A stretch of DNA of 32,024 nucleotides from Actinomycetes bacterium (GCA_021808665.1 JAKBBA010000040.1:1-32024); one strand, 5' to 3'. Positions 8,139 to 17,638 are shown, counted from the first letter of the stretch. The notes: generated from the sequence alone by a model not told the origin. Numbers and translations: made by a program.

Positions 8139-9386
8139 ATGATCGGACCAGGCTCGGTGCATGGAACGCCCAAGACCGACGAGCAGCGGTTGATCTCGGC
8201 CGACGACCACGTCCTGGAGCCGCCTGACATCTGGACCGACCGAGTATCACGGCGGTACCGCGAGGTGGCCCCACGAATGGTGCGATGTCGAGCTGATGTC
8301 GTCTCGGCAGTCGGTGGGCGGCCGAGAATTCGGCGATCCGACACGGGAAGGTGGGCCGACTGGTGGTGCTACGAGGATCTCGAGGTCCCGCTGCTCCAGG
8401 TGTCCGCTGCGGCGGGCCTGGAGGACGTCGACTATCTCCCGATCACCCTCGACGAGGTACGGCCTGGCTGCTGGAAGCCGGCCGAACGACTGGCTGACAT
8501 GGACCTGAACAGCGTCCAGGCCTCCGTGTGCTTCCCTAATACGCTGCCCAGGTTCTGCGGCCAGACTTTCTGCGAAGCGAAAGATAAGAATCTGGCCCAA
8601 GTATGTGTCGAGGCCTACAACGACTGGATCATCGAGGATTGGTGCGGAGGAGATGCACACGGGCGGCTGATCCCAGTCACGCTTGTACCGCTCTGGGACA
8701 GAGCACTGGCCGCAGCAGAGGTGCTTCGCTGTGCGGAGAAGGGCAGCGCTGCGATCACCTTCGCGGAAAACCCGTCCCGATTAGGGCTGCCTTCCTTCCA
8801 CGATGCGCGCAGATATTGGGATCCGCTCTTTGCCGCTTGCGCAGAGACCGGCAGCGTGATCAATCTCCACATAGGATCCTCGTCGGTCTCGCCCACGACG
8901 GCACCGGACGCTCCCCAGGCCGTGACCTCCGCTCTCTTTGCCACCAACACGATGGGCGCGTTGTGCGACCTGCTGGTGTCAGGCGTCTTCGCCCGATTTC
9001 CATCGCTCCGAGTGTCGCTTGCTGAGGGACAGATCGGCTGGATGCCGTACACGCTGCAGCGACTAGACATGGTGTGGGCTGGTCGTGGGCGTGACAGCCT
9101 GATCGGGATTCGACTTCCCGAGCCCCCAAGTCATTATGCCAAGAGGAACATCTACGGCTGCGTGTTCGACGACGAGGTGGGGTTGGCCAGCAGGGAGCAG
9201 GTCGGCATGTCGCAAATCATGTTCGAGGTCGACTACCCCCACAGCGACAGCACGTTCCCCAACTCACTGGCCGTCTTCGACCGGTTGGTCTCGTCAGCGC
9301 GACTGTCGCCCGAGGAGCGGTACCTCCTGCAGCGCGGGAACGCAATCCGAGCCTTCGGGCTAGCGCGGTACGGCACCACCAGCTAA
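8139..9386 (+). CDS. Amidohydrolase-2 family metal-dependent hydrolase or decarboxylase
   Basis: A 415-residue TIM-barrel protein of the Amidohydro_2 family, related to ACMSD-type decarboxylases and hydrolases. The N-terminal motif is SADDHVLEPPD (residues 20-30), with DDH in place of the classical HxH. Later likely metal or catalytic residues are His244 (LHIGSS), the segment SLAEGQIGW (293-301) and Asp365 in VDYPHSD. These features place it in a large, mostly uncharacterised actinobacterial group. It is a paralogue of the product of 13220-14425, which shares SVDDHLIEPPD, EGGIGW and SDYPHGDSTWP. ATG 8139 is preceded by GGAAAGG; ATG 8161 is out of frame. It could hydrolyse a C-C bond or amide, or decarboxylate; the reaction is not known. 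Confidence 0.85.
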   Translation: MIGPGSVHGTPKTDEQRLISADDHVLEPPDIWTDRVSRRYREVAPRMVRCRADVVSAVGGRPRIRRSDTGRWADWWCYEDLEVPLLQVSAAAGLEDVDYLPITLDEVRPGCWKPAERLADMDLNSVQASVCFPNTLPRFCGQTFCEAKDKNLAQVCVEAYNDWIIEDWCGGDAHGRLIPVTLVPLWDRALAAAEVLRCAEKGSAAITFAENPSRLGLPSFHDARRYWDPLFAACAETGSVINLHIGSSSVSPTTAPDAPQAVTSALFATNTMGALCDLLVSGVFARFPSLRVSLAEGQIGWMPYTLQRLDMVWAGRGRDSLIGIRLPEPPSHYAKRNIYGCVFDDEVGLASREQVGMSQIMFEVDYPHSDSTFPNSLAVFDRLVSSARLSPEERYLLQRGNAIRAFGLARYGTTS

Positions 9387-9421
9387 CGGCCGGCGAGCTG
9401 CCAGAACTCCGAGCGCAGGGC

Positions 9422-9450
9422 TGGACTCAAGCCAACATCTACGCTAGAAT
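9422..9450 (+). promoter_or_regulatory. Predicted promoter P3 for the ABC transporter operon
   Basis: TGGACT (9422-9427) and TAGAAT (9445-9450) are separated by 17 bases, directly after the amidohydrolase gene. The final T is the first base of operator site 3. Transcription would begin near 9457, just before the small ORF at 9482. Confidence 0.5.
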
Positions 9451-9465
9451 CGACAACGATATCGA
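9450..9465. promoter_or_regulatory. Operator site 3, TCGAYANNNNTRTCGA family
   Basis: TCGACAACGATATCGA fits the shared consensus and begins on the last base of the -10 box, the same geometry as sites 1 and 4. It would control the transporter operon from 9482 to about 18052 (inference). Confidence 0.65.
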
Positions 9466-9481
9466 GGACCTGAGGGGGATC

Positions 9482-9556
9482 ATGATGTTGCGTCCGTACC
9501 GTCTCGCTGCGGGACAGTTTCGAGCGCCTGCCGCCCGAGTGCGGGCGAAGGGCTAG
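9482..9556 (+). CDS. Small basic leader ORF before the permease, 24 aa
   Basis: An ATG-ATG start at 9482 follows a strong ribosome-binding site (GAGGGGG at 9472) and runs 24 codons to TAG 9554-9556. The peptide begins MMLRPYRLAAGQF and ends RVRAKG, with six arginines and one lysine. Its stop is 9 bases before the permease ATG 9566, and the only candidate ribosome-binding site of the permease (GAAGGG, near 9547) lies inside it. Translational coupling is therefore plausible. No homologue is recognised. Confidence 0.4.
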   Translation: MMLRPYRLAAGQFRAPAARVRAKG

Positions 9557-9565
9557 TCACCGCTA

Positions 9566-11665
9566 ATGACGCCCTATCTCGTTGCAATACTCCTAAGTGT
9601 CGGCGCTGGGGCGCTGTACGCGTCACTGGCTGAGGGTCTCCTACTCACGTATCGCGGCTCCGGAGTGATCAACTTCTCGCATGGCGCGATCGCAATGTAC
9701 GGTGCCTATTGCTTTGCGCAGCTACGCCAAACCGGGCAGCTCCTGATTCCACCGATACCCAACCCATTTGTCATCGTGCAGGTCATCTATCGGATTTTTG
9801 GGGGCCGAATTACGGGTCCACGTATACCGACCCTCCTCTCCTTGGGCGGCCCGCAGGGCACGTTGGTCTCGCTGCTGATCACTCTGGTAGCTGGTGCGTT
9901 GTCGGGACTCTTGCTCTATCTCGTTGTGTTCCGCCCACTTCGCCACGCGCCGCCGTTGGCTGGTGTGGTTGCATCGGCGGGGATCATGCTCACGCTGCAG
10001 GCTGTCGTCGTGTTGAGGTTCGGCTCTCAGCCCGAATCAGTCCCCGCAATCCTCACGAGCCGGACTATCACCCTCTTCGGTCAGCGAATCCCAGAGAACC
10101 GCCTGATCCTGGCCGGCATCGCCATCCTACTGACCGTCGGTCTAGCTGCCGTGTATCGGTACACGAAGTTCGGATGGGCCACGGAAGCGGCCGCAGAAAG
10201 CGAGAAGGGTGCGCTCCTGACAGGCCTGTCACCCAACCGACTGGCTGCTTTGAACTGGATCCTGGGTTCTCTAATAGCGGTGCTGATAGGGGTGCTCTTT
10301 TCAACAATAACGGCGCTGAGTCCCTCAAATTTTGTCCTGTTCGTGTTGCCCGCCCTCGCAGCGCTATTGCTATCGGGTATGCGTTCGTTCATGGGAGCGG
10401 CCGTGGCCAGCTTTGCCGTGGCTGCCTGTCAGCAGGTCGTCGGTGGGCCGCTCATCGCTCACTTCCACTGGCTGCCCCAAACCGGCCTGTCGGACGGGCT
10501 GGTCGTTATCCTGATCATCATTGCGATGGTCATCCGGGGCAAGGATCTCCCAACTCGCGACGACCTGGTGAGCGCCCGGCTGCCGGCGGCCCTTGTACCT
10601 TCAGGAGCGTGGCGGGCCTGGGGTCTAGCCGTGCTGGGCATTGTGGGAGCGATTTGGCTGCCGTTCGATTATCGATCGGCCCTCATCAACTCGGCTGTCG
10701 GCATAGTAATTGCAATCTCCTTGGTAGTGCTGGTCGGCCTGCTCGGTCAGATTTCGCTCATGCAGATGGCGCTTGCAGGAGCGACAGCAGTAGTGGTGAG
10801 CCGGTTGGTGGCCGACTGGGGTATCCCGTTCCCGATAGCGCCGATTCTTGGAGCCCTCGCGGCCATGATCGCCGGGTTGATCGCCGCAATCCCAGCCTTG
10901 CGGATCAGAGGAACCAATCTAGCCATTGTTACCCTTGCGGCAGCGTTCGCCTTTGAGTCGATGGTCCTGAACGACAACTCATTCGTGAGCGGGTCGCAAC
11001 AGAATATCCCGCTGCATGTCCTCGGCCTCAAACTCGGGATCAATGACAGTTTCTTTGTTCACGGCCGAGGTGTTCCGAATCCGGGCTTTGTCATTCTCAC
11101 CGTCGTCGTTGCCGCTGCGGCCTGCTACGTCTTCGTAAATCTGCGGACGTCAAGTATTGGTCGTCAGTTCCTCGCCGTGCGGTCAAATGAGCGTGCCGCC
11201 GCAGCAGTCGGTGTAAATGTCAGAGGGGTAAAGATTCTGGGCTTTGCGATAGCCGCCTTCCTCGCTGGGGTGGCTGGATCGCTCACGACCTACCAGTTTC
11301 AGGGCATCAGCTCGGCGAACTTCGCCACACTCACGTCGCTGGTCGCTCTTGCCACCGTGTACCTTGGAGGGATAGCGACGCTATCCGGCGGGATCGTGGC
11401 GGGCGTGATCGTCGGAGGCGGGCTTATGTTCGAGCTAACAAACAACCTCTTTCACGTGCCGAAGTACCAAGTGCTCATCAGCAGCGTTGGCCTTGTCATC
11501 GCAGTCGTACAGCAGCCTGAGGGAATCTCAGGCGAGTTCCGCAAACTCCGGGGTGTCTCGGCGGCAGCCGGTCGCTGGCGCGAAGGCCGCAACAGCAGTG
11601 GACTGGGGGAGTCGGTCGTGATCAGTCCCAAAGGTCCGGTTCCTCTCGTGAGGCACGGAGAATGA
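9566..11665 (+). CDS. Fused LivH-LivM type ABC transporter permease
   Basis: A 699-residue membrane protein joining both permease subunits of a branched-chain amino acid type (HAAT) importer. Residues 1-325 form the LivH-like half, with [19 protein letters not shown] near the start and the cytoplasmic coupling loop [20 protein letters not shown] hydrophilic linker ([16 protein letters not shown]) leads to the LivM-like half, about 345-650, with [17 protein letters not shown] and its coupling loop [19 protein letters not shown]. Each half has multiple hydrophobic membrane segments. A polar tail of about 45 residues follows. LivH-LivM fusions are known in actinobacteria. The gene overlaps the first ATPase gene by 4 bases (ATGA). 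It works with the binding protein at 6005 and the ATPases at 11662 and 12447. Confidence 0.93.
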   Translation: MTPYLVAILLSVGAGALYASLAEGLLLTYRGSGVINFSHGAIAMYGAYCFAQLRQTGQLLIPPIPNPFVIVQVIYRIFGGRITGPRIPTLLSLGGPQGTLVSLLITLVAGALSGLLLYLVVFRPLRHAPPLAGVVASAGIMLTLQAVVVLRFGSQPESVPAILTSRTITLFGQRIPENRLILAGIAILLTVGLAAVYRYTKFGWATEAAAESEKGALLTGLSPNRLAALNWILGSLIAVLIGVLFSTITALSPSNFVLFVLPALAALLLSGMRSFMGAAVASFAVAACQQVVGGPLIAHFHWLPQTGLSDGLVVILIIIAMVIRGKDLPTRDDLVSARLPAALVPSGAWRAWGLAVLGIVGAIWLPFDYRSALINSAVGIVIAISLVVLVGLLGQISLMQMALAGATAVVVSRLVADWGIPFPIAPILGALAAMIAGLIAAIPALRIRGTNLAIVTLAAAFAFESMVLNDNSFVSGSQQNIPLHVLGLKLGINDSFFVHGRGVPNPGFVILTVVVAAAACYVFVNLRTSSIGRQFLAVRSNERAAAAVGVNVRGVKILGFAIAAFLAGVAGSLTTYQFQGISSANFATLTSLVALATVYLGGIATLSGGIVAGVIVGGGLMFELTNNLFHVPKYQVLISSVGLVIAVVQQPEGISGEFRKLRGVSAAAGRWREGRNSSGLGESVVISPKGPVPLVRHGE

Positions 11666-12450
11666 GTCTCCTCCAAGTTCGCAACCTCTCTGTCACCTTC
11701 GGCGCTGTGCGAGCGGTACAGGATGTGTCTTTTGATCTGGATGCTGGCGACATTCTGGGGCTCATTGGGCCGAACGGTGCCGGTAAGACGACAGTTATCG
11801 ATGCTTTAACCGGCTTTGTGAGGTCGACCGGCGCCGTAGCAATGGAGGGTCACGGCCGCATCGACCACCTGCGGCCTCATGAGAGAATCCGGTTCGGATT
11901 GGCTCGGACTTGGCAGAGCATCGAGCTGTTCGATGATCTGTCTGTGGTCGACAACGTCCGCCTGGCGACAGAGCGGCTGACCCCTTGGTCCGTAACTCGT
12001 GACCTGCTGCGCAAGAACCGCTCGAGGCCAGGACATCGGATCGAGGATGTGCTCGAGTTCCTGGGGATCGACGAGCTTCGAGACCAGATGCCGTCTGAGC
12101 TTTCTGCGGGACAGCGGCAACTGGTTGGCCTGGCGCGAGCATTGGTAATGGACGCAAAAGTCGTTCTCCTCGATGAACCGGCCGCCGGGCTCGACAGTAG
12201 CGAGACTGAGAGATTGCGGGAGCAGATCGTCGACGTGGCCGGCAGGGGCATCGGAGTAGTGATGGTGGAGCACGATATGACCCTCGTCCTGTCCACCTGC
12301 CACCGGCTACATGTGATGCAGATGGGCGAGACCCTGGCAACGGGCCCCGCACAAGACGTCCGACGTAACCCAGCCGTTGTTGCCGCCTACCTCGGTGTCG
12401 AGGACAGCGGAGACTTCACGGCTTCCGTCGCGGGAGGGCTTGGCGTATGA
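11662..12450 (+). CDS. LivG-type ABC transporter ATP-binding protein
   Basis: A 262-residue ATPase that powers the importer from the cytoplasmic side. The Walker A motif GPNGAGKTT is at residues 36-44, the signature LSAGQRQ at 147-153, Walker B VVLLDEP at 167-173, and the switch histidine in VEHDM at about 204. The insertion after Walker A ([19 protein letters not shown]) is typical of LivG. The signature has Ala instead of the first Gly (LSAGQ), a tolerated variant in this family. It overlaps both neighbours by 4 bases, so it is translated together with the permease and the LivF-like subunit. Confidence 0.93.
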   Translation: MSLLQVRNLSVTFGAVRAVQDVSFDLDAGDILGLIGPNGAGKTTVIDALTGFVRSTGAVAMEGHGRIDHLRPHERIRFGLARTWQSIELFDDLSVVDNVRLATERLTPWSVTRDLLRKNRSRPGHRIEDVLEFLGIDELRDQMPSELSAGQRQLVGLARALVMDAKVVLLDEPAAGLDSSETERLREQIVDVAGRGIGVVMVEHDMTLVLSTCHRLHVMQMGETLATGPAQDVRRNPAVVAAYLGVEDSGDFTASVAGGLGV

Positions 12451-13223
12451 CCGAAGACTGCCTTGTAACGCGAGAACTGAGTTGCGGCTACGGGAAGCTC
12501 CCGGTCGTCCGGGACATAAACCTTCGGGTTCGGCAGGGAGAGGTCGTCGCCCTACTTGGCCCCAACGGCGCAGGGAAGACGACCACCCTGCTGACCTTGA
12601 GTCGCCTGCTGCCGATCCTCGGAGGGGAAGCCACGATTCTGGGCAGGCAGCTGGCCTCCATACGGAACACCAGCCGGCTCGTTCGTATGGGTCTTGGCCA
12701 CGTTCCGGAGGATCGAGGCCTGTTCAGGAATCTCAACCCTGATCAGCACCTCCGCTTAGCCGGGGGGAAAGATGAGTCTGCCTACCGCTTCGTACTCGAA
12801 CGCCTGCCGGCGCTCGAACTGGTCCTTCATAGGCGGGCTGGTCTGCTCTCGGGTGGCGAACAACAGATGGTCGCGCTCGGGCGCTCGCTGATCCGCCGGC
12901 CGAAGGTCCTGCTCATTGACGAGATGAGTACGGGTCTTGCTCCGATCATCGTCACAAATTTGCTGAAGACTGTCCGGAGCCTCGCTGACGAAGAGGGAGT
13001 AGGGATTCTCATGGTCGAGCAACACAGCGACCTTGCGCTGGGAGCCGCAGATCGGGCCTACGTCATGAGCCACGGACACATCGTGGACGAAGACGATGCG
13101 AAGGTGCTGCTCAAGGACCGAAGGCGCCTTGAGTCTTCCTATCTGGGGGAGTCATCGCCCGCCTTGGAACCCTCCGGCGCAACGCACTCAACCAACTCGA
13201 CCGACCCCAAAGGATCGCTATGA
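12447..13223 (+). CDS. LivF-type ABC transporter ATP-binding protein
   Basis: The second ATPase of the importer, 258 residues. The Walker A motif GPNGAGKTT is at 38-46, the LivF-typical VPEDRGLFRNL at 86-96, the signature LSGGEQQ at 134-140 and Walker B VLLIDEM at 154-160, followed by STGLAP. It overlaps the LivG-like gene by 4 bases and the next gene, an amidohydrolase, also by 4 bases. That overlap places a catabolic enzyme in the transporter operon and suggests the transported compound is its substrate or precursor. The C-terminal Ser/Pro/Thr-rich tail of about 25 residues is not conserved family sequence. Confidence 0.93.
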   Translation: MTEDCLVTRELSCGYGKLPVVRDINLRVRQGEVVALLGPNGAGKTTTLLTLSRLLPILGGEATILGRQLASIRNTSRLVRMGLGHVPEDRGLFRNLNPDQHLRLAGGKDESAYRFVLERLPALELVLHRRAGLLSGGEQQMVALGRSLIRRPKVLLIDEMSTGLAPIIVTNLLKTVRSLADEEGVGILMVEQHSDLALGAADRAYVMSHGHIVDEDDAKVLLKDRRRLESSYLGESSPALEPSGATHSTNSTDPKGSL

Positions 13224-14425
13224 CTGCCACAGCCGCAGCCTCGATCGACGTGCCTCGGCATGAGGTGCAGAACATCATCATCTCGGTCGACGACCACCTG
13301 ATTGAACCTCCCGATGCCTTCACTGACCGGATGCCGCTGGCCATGGCAGACGCTGCGCCGCGGGTCGTCGAACTCGACGACGGCACGCAGGCGTGGCTCA
13401 TGGGGGGCCGTCCGTACCCCAACATCGGGTTGTCCGCGGTAGCGGGCAGGCCACCCGGGGAGTGGAACCACGATCCGTCCAGGTTCGAACAGATGCGGCC
13501 AGGATGCTATGAGATTCACGAACGGATTCATGACATGGACATCAACGGTGTGTGGGCGTCCATCTGCTTTCCGTCGAGTATCGCAGGCTTCGCCGGAGCA
13601 CGGTTCTATGAGCTGAAGGACCGACTGCTCGGACAAGCGTGTGTGCGAGCGTGGAACGACTGGCACCACGACGTGTGGTCCGCACCGTATCCGGATCGGA
13701 TAATTCCCCTACAGGTCACTCACCTCGACGACCCGGCCTTGGCCGCCGAGGAGGTGTTCCGAAATGCGGAACGGGGGTTCAAGGCCCTCAGCTTTCCCGA
13801 TATTCCCGAGTTTCTGGGATGCGAATCGGTTCGGAGTGGAGCGTGGGATCCCGTGCTCGGCGCATGCGCCGAGACCGGCACGACCCTTTGTTTGCATGTT
13901 GGCTCAGCGGGAAAGCTGGTCAGCGAGTGGGTGATGCCAGGTGAGCGTACCGAGATCACGAATGTGCTCTTCTCGGCGGGAGCGCTCATCGCTGCCACCT
14001 CTTGGCTGTTCTCGGGGGCGCCCATGCGGTTCCCGAAGTTGCAGATCGCACTTTCGGAGGGTGGAATTGGCTGGGTGCCGATGCTGCTTGACAGGCTGGA
14101 CTTCATGCTCGACCATGGAGGCCGCGCCTACAGCGGCTGGCAGTCGAAGGACCTGACTCCGGCGGAGGTTCTCCAGCGGAACTTCTACTTCTGCACCATC
14201 GATGACCCGTCGACAATTGGCCTTCACGAGCGCATCGGCACCGATCGGATCATGCTCGAGTCTGACTACCCTCACGGTGACTCGACGTGGCCGGACACGC
14301 AGATGGTTGCAGGGAATCTCCTGAGCGGGCTCTCGAAGCCGGTAGCGGATGCCATCTCGCACGGCAATGCGGCGCGGCTCTTTCGACATCCGCTTCCTCC
14401 TCCCCCCGTAGCGAAGAAGCCATGA
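13220..14425 (+). CDS. Amidohydrolase-2 family metal-dependent hydrolase or decarboxylase (second copy)
   Basis: A 401-residue TIM-barrel metalloenzyme, paralogous to the product of 8139-9386. SVDDHLIEPPD (residues 22-32) carries the DDH variant of the first metal motif. LHVGSAG, LSEGGIGWVPM and LESDYPHGDSTWPD follow in the family order. The 4-base overlap with the LivF-like gene and the AAAGGA ribosome-binding site fix ATG 13220. Two paralogues in one regulon suggest either successive hydrolytic steps or two related substrates. They may also form a mixed oligomer. I cannot tell whether it cleaves C-N or C-C bonds or decarboxylates. Confidence 0.85.
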   Translation: MTATAAASIDVPRHEVQNIIISVDDHLIEPPDAFTDRMPLAMADAAPRVVELDDGTQAWLMGGRPYPNIGLSAVAGRPPGEWNHDPSRFEQMRPGCYEIHERIHDMDINGVWASICFPSSIAGFAGARFYELKDRLLGQACVRAWNDWHHDVWSAPYPDRIIPLQVTHLDDPALAAEEVFRNAERGFKALSFPDIPEFLGCESVRSGAWDPVLGACAETGTTLCLHVGSAGKLVSEWVMPGERTEITNVLFSAGALIAATSWLFSGAPMRFPKLQIALSEGGIGWVPMLLDRLDFMLDHGGRAYSGWQSKDLTPAEVLQRNFYFCTIDDPSTIGLHERIGTDRIMLESDYPHGDSTWPDTQMVAGNLLSGLSKPVADAISHGNAARLFRHPLPPPPVAKKP

Positions 14426-14473
14426 TCAGGTTTCGGTCGTGCCGGAGACCAGTAGCGGTGGCCGAAGCCTGAA

Positions 14474-15283
14474 ATGGCAGCTAGGGATCTGGAAGGAAAG
14501 ATCGCACTCGTCACCGGTGGCAGCAGAGGGATCGGTTCGGCGATCGTCGCGCAGCTCGCAGCGGCCGGCTCCACGGTTGTCATTGCCAGCCGGAGCGAGG
14601 AGATAGGACAAAAGACCGCCCAGGGAATCAGAAGCACAGGGGGAGCAGCCCAGTGGCTGCCCTTGGACGTCGCGGACGAGACCAGTTGGGAAGCTCTTGG
14701 CAAGACCATTCAGGAGCGGTTCGGACGGCTCGACGTCGCCGTGAACAACGCCGCAGCCACGATCGCCGGCTCCGTCACCGAGATCTCTCCTGCTGACTGG
14801 AACCAAGTGCTGGCCTCTTGCCTCACGAGCATCTACTTGGGTGCTCGGATACAGGTGCCGCTAATGATCGAGGGTGGGTCTGGCTCGATCATCAACCTTG
14901 GATCAACTGCCAGCGTGATTGCTATTGCTGGCCGAGCCGCCTACGTCGCAGCTAAGCATGGTGTAATCGGCCTGACGAAGTCGATGGCGCTTGACTACGC
15001 CGCAAGTGGCATCCGTGTAAACGCAATTGTGGTTGGAGGCATCGACACGGAGATGTTGCGGCAGGGCGCAGGCGCTACCGAGGAGGGTATGGCTCGGCTC
15101 AAAAGCGCTCGGCCGATGGGTCGCCTTGGGCTCCCTTCGGAGATCGCCTCCGTCGTGACCTTCCTAGCCGGGGCAGGGTCGACGTACATGACCGGTGCCG
15201 TGCTGGCCGCGGACGGTGGTCTAACCATACAGGCGGGGATACCGCCTGTACTCCCCCGTCCATCTGCACAATTCATCCCGTAG
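14474..15283 (+). CDS. Short-chain dehydrogenase/reductase (SDR), second copy
   Basis: A 269-residue classical SDR with TGGSRGIG at residues 14-21, NNAA at 91-94, catalytic Ser144 (NLGSTAS), Tyr157 and Lys161 (YVAAK), and the NAIVVGGIDTEM loop. The C-terminus extends past the usual AADGG end by about 15 residues. The SR pair after beta-2 (ASRSEE) suggests NADP use (inference). ATG 14474 has only a weak ribosome-binding site (CCGAAG), and no better start lies nearby. It is 48 bases after the amidohydrolase gene and 45 before the D-aminoacylase-like gene, in the same operon. It is not closely similar to the SDR at 7347, so it probably acts on a different alcohol or keto intermediate. Confidence 0.9.
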   Translation: MAARDLEGKIALVTGGSRGIGSAIVAQLAAAGSTVVIASRSEEIGQKTAQGIRSTGGAAQWLPLDVADETSWEALGKTIQERFGRLDVAVNNAAATIAGSVTEISPADWNQVLASCLTSIYLGARIQVPLMIEGGSGSIINLGSTASVIAIAGRAAYVAAKHGVIGLTKSMALDYAASGIRVNAIVVGGIDTEMLRQGAGATEEGMARLKSARPMGRLGLPSEIASVVTFLAGAGSTYMTGAVLAADGGLTIQAGIPPVLPRPSAQFIP

Positions 15284-15328
15284 CTGTCAGATCCCTGGCG
15301 GTTAGCCCCATGAACAGGAGAACGAGCA

Positions 15329-17071
15329 GTGTATGAATATGCGCTAAGAGGCGGCACGATCGTTGATGGGAGCGGCGGCAATCCGGGCGTTCGGGGTGAC
15401 ATTGGTATCCAAGGGGGAAAAATCGCTGCCGTCGGAGTGCTCGACGATGATGCCGAGGTGACGCTTGACGTAACGGGCCAGGTTGTCGCCCCGGGCTTTA
15501 TAGATGTTCATACGCACTATGACGTCCAAGGCTTCTGGGATCCTGCTCTCACCCCGTCGTCGCTCCACGGTGTGACGACGGTCTTCGGAGGTAATTGCGG
15601 GTTCAGTGTTGCCCCACTCACCGATACCACCAGGGAGTATCTCCTCGAGATGTTGGCCCGGGTGGAGGGCATGCCACTCGAGGCGCTCCGGGTAGGCGCA
15701 CCCTGGACGTGGCGAACAACGGCAGAGTTCCTTAACGCCTTGGAAGGGCGTCTCGCGCTCAACGCAGGATTCCTGGTAGGGCACTCGGCGATGCGACGCG
15801 CCGTGATGGGACCTGACGCCACCGACCGTACGGCTCGGCCCCACGAGATCGCCGCCATGCAGGACCTACTTCGTGCGGGACTGTCAGCCGGCGGAATGGG
15901 GTTCTCGTCGTCGTGGGGTGTCACCCATTTCGATGGGAACGGCGATCCCGTTCCGTCACGTCAAGCTGACCGGGGGGAGTTGCTTGCCCTGGCCGAAGTC
16001 TGCCGGTCGTTCGAGGGGACTTCACTCGAGTTTCTCCCGCTCGGGGGACCAGACCCGTTCACGCCAGAGGTTGCGGATCTCATGGTGTCGATGTCGGTTG
16101 CCGCCGGCCGGCCTGTGAACTGGAATGTCATGTCGGTCACTGAGGCGTCTCTGGACTCTTGGCGGGCGAAGCTAGCCGTAGGTGACGAGGCCGCCGCCCG
16201 CGGCGGGCGGGTGGTCGCGCTGGCTATCCCCGAGACGCCGCCAGTCCGGTACACGATGCGGGGGGGCACGAGCATCGACTCGCTACCCGGGTGGAGCGAG
16301 GTCATGGCCCTGCCGCTCGAAGAGAAGCTGCGTCAGTTGAGCGACCCGCTCGTCCGGCGACGCCTCGATGAAATGAGTCGGCTGCCGAGCCGGATGAGGC
16401 ACATGGCCGAGTGGGCGACCAAAGTTGTAACCGAGACGTTCACATCCGAGACCAAGCAGTACGAGGGGAGGACCGTAGGGGATATCGCTGGCGCCGAGGG
16501 CAAGGAGCCTTTGGACGCACTTTTGGACGTCGTGGTGGCGGACGGCCTCAAGACGGTCTTCATCAACCAGCCTCGTTATGACAACGATGCCGACTGGCGG
16601 GTTCGCTGTGACGTGCTTCGCGATCCGCGCGTGGTAGTCGGCGGTTCAGACGCCGGAGCGCACGTCGACATGCTCGCTACCTTCAACTACCCGACTCGCC
16701 TGCTGCAGGAAGCTGTACGCGACCGGGGGTTGATGGAGATGGAAGAGGCCATCCACCTGATGACCGAGGTTCCTGCGCAGCTCTACGGGTTGAGGGAACG
16801 TGGCCGGCTCGAGAGGGGGTTCGCCGCAGACGTCGTCGTATTTGATCCGGCTACGGTCGCCTCCGAGCGGGTGCGCCTCGTTGACGACATGCCCGGAGGC
16901 GGTGCTCGCCTGTTTGCAGGGTCGGTCGGTGTGAATCACGTCTTTGTGAACGGGTCCCAGATACTCGCCGATGGCGCCTCCGCCGGCCGGACCCCCGGAA
17001 CGGTGCTCCGGTCGGGACGCGACACGAGGACTCCAGCACTGACGTCGCTTAGCGCACCGCCGCTGGCCTGA
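15329..17071 (+). CDS. N-acyl-D-amino-acid deacylase-like amidohydrolase
   Basis: A 580-residue amidohydrolase of the D-aminoacylase (Amidohydro_3) group, which hydrolyses amide bonds with zinc. The HxH motif is His61-x-His63 (PGFIDVHTHYD), the zinc-binding Cys90 is in GGNCGFS, and the catalytic Asp441 is in GGSDAGAH. The C-terminal small beta domain (GFAADVVVFDPATV) is typical. The central region reads WNVMSVTEAS, where classical D-aminoacylases have an ISH motif whose His binds metal; I do not see that His, as in many uncharacterised actinobacterial members. GTG 15329 follows ACAGGAGA. A paralogue lies at 24730-26487. The true substrate could be a cyclic amide or ester rather than an N-acyl-D-amino acid. 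Confidence 0.85.
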   Translation: MYEYALRGGTIVDGSGGNPGVRGDIGIQGGKIAAVGVLDDDAEVTLDVTGQVVAPGFIDVHTHYDVQGFWDPALTPSSLHGVTTVFGGNCGFSVAPLTDTTREYLLEMLARVEGMPLEALRVGAPWTWRTTAEFLNALEGRLALNAGFLVGHSAMRRAVMGPDATDRTARPHEIAAMQDLLRAGLSAGGMGFSSSWGVTHFDGNGDPVPSRQADRGELLALAEVCRSFEGTSLEFLPLGGPDPFTPEVADLMVSMSVAAGRPVNWNVMSVTEASLDSWRAKLAVGDEAAARGGRVVALAIPETPPVRYTMRGGTSIDSLPGWSEVMALPLEEKLRQLSDPLVRRRLDEMSRLPSRMRHMAEWATKVVTETFTSETKQYEGRTVGDIAGAEGKEPLDALLDVVVADGLKTVFINQPRYDNDADWRVRCDVLRDPRVVVGGSDAGAHVDMLATFNYPTRLLQEAVRDRGLMEMEEAIHLMTEVPAQLYGLRERGRLERGFAADVVVFDPATVASERVRLVDDMPGGGARLFAGSVGVNHVFVNGSQILADGASAGRTPGTVLRSGRDTRTPALTSLSAPPLA

Positions 17072-17142
17072 CAACCCCGTGGGATCGCTCACAAATTCAA
17101 TGTCATCATTCCCTTCCTCGCCTCTAAAAGGACGGTTCACCG

Positions 17143-17637
17143 TTGGCAACCAGCCATGAAGAGTTGACAGACGCAATTGCGTTCCCGATCGAAGCCGGCC
17201 ACGTGGCGATGTTTCGACGCGCCTTGGGCGACGCAGGCGCTACATTCTCGGCTGAGCCGCAGAAGGAGGAAGGCTGGGTCCCGCCCACCTTCCCTCAGTC
17301 GTATGTACAGTTCGACCCTTCGTATGAGCTCCGCCCATCGTCGTGCCGCCCTTGGTTCGGCTCGGGCGCAGCACCCGGTAGCCCCCGGCCCTCCCCCACG
17401 GGGGAGGGCATGACACTTCACGCCGAGCAGTCGTTCTCCTACGAACGCCCCCTGGTGCCGGGAGAAGTCCTTACCGTCCAGCGCCGCCCCGGTGAGACCT
17501 GGACAAAGACAGGGACCCGTGGCGGAGAACTCAGATTCACCGAGATGCTCGTTGAATTCTTCGGCCGGAATGGAGAGTTGGTAGTGACTGGCCGAGGCGT
17601 GAGCGTGTTGACCTCGAAGACCGTTGAGAAGGACTGA
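17143..17637 (+). CDS. MaoC-like FAS1-type dehydratase, non-catalytic partner (HadA-like)
   Basis: A 164-residue single hot-dog-fold protein like the N-terminal half of MaoC-type hydratases. PIEAGHVAMFRRALGD (residues 15-30) and LHAEQSFSYERPLVPGEVL (about 91-109) match the family. It lacks the catalytic Asp/His pair and should pair with the next gene's product to hydrate enoyl-CoA with R stereochemistry. A TTG start at 17143 is chosen because AAAAGGACG lies about 8-9 bases upstream and the family homology begins soon after; ATG 17156 is out of frame. It ends one base before the start of its partner. The stretch encoding PSPTGEG is a perfect DNA palindrome (17388-17409). Confidence 0.82.
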   Translation: MATSHEELTDAIAFPIEAGHVAMFRRALGDAGATFSAEPQKEEGWVPPTFPQSYVQFDPSYELRPSSCRPWFGSGAAPGSPRPSPTGEGMTLHAEQSFSYERPLVPGEVLTVQRRPGETWTKTGTRGGELRFTEMLVEFFGRNGELVVTGRGVSVLTSKTVEKD

Positions 17638-17638
17638 G

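Noticed and set aside
9709..10956. Open frame of 415 codons on the + strand
   Set aside because: It overlaps the fused permease in another frame; the translation is Arg/Ser/Gly/Pro-rich without membrane segments or motifs.
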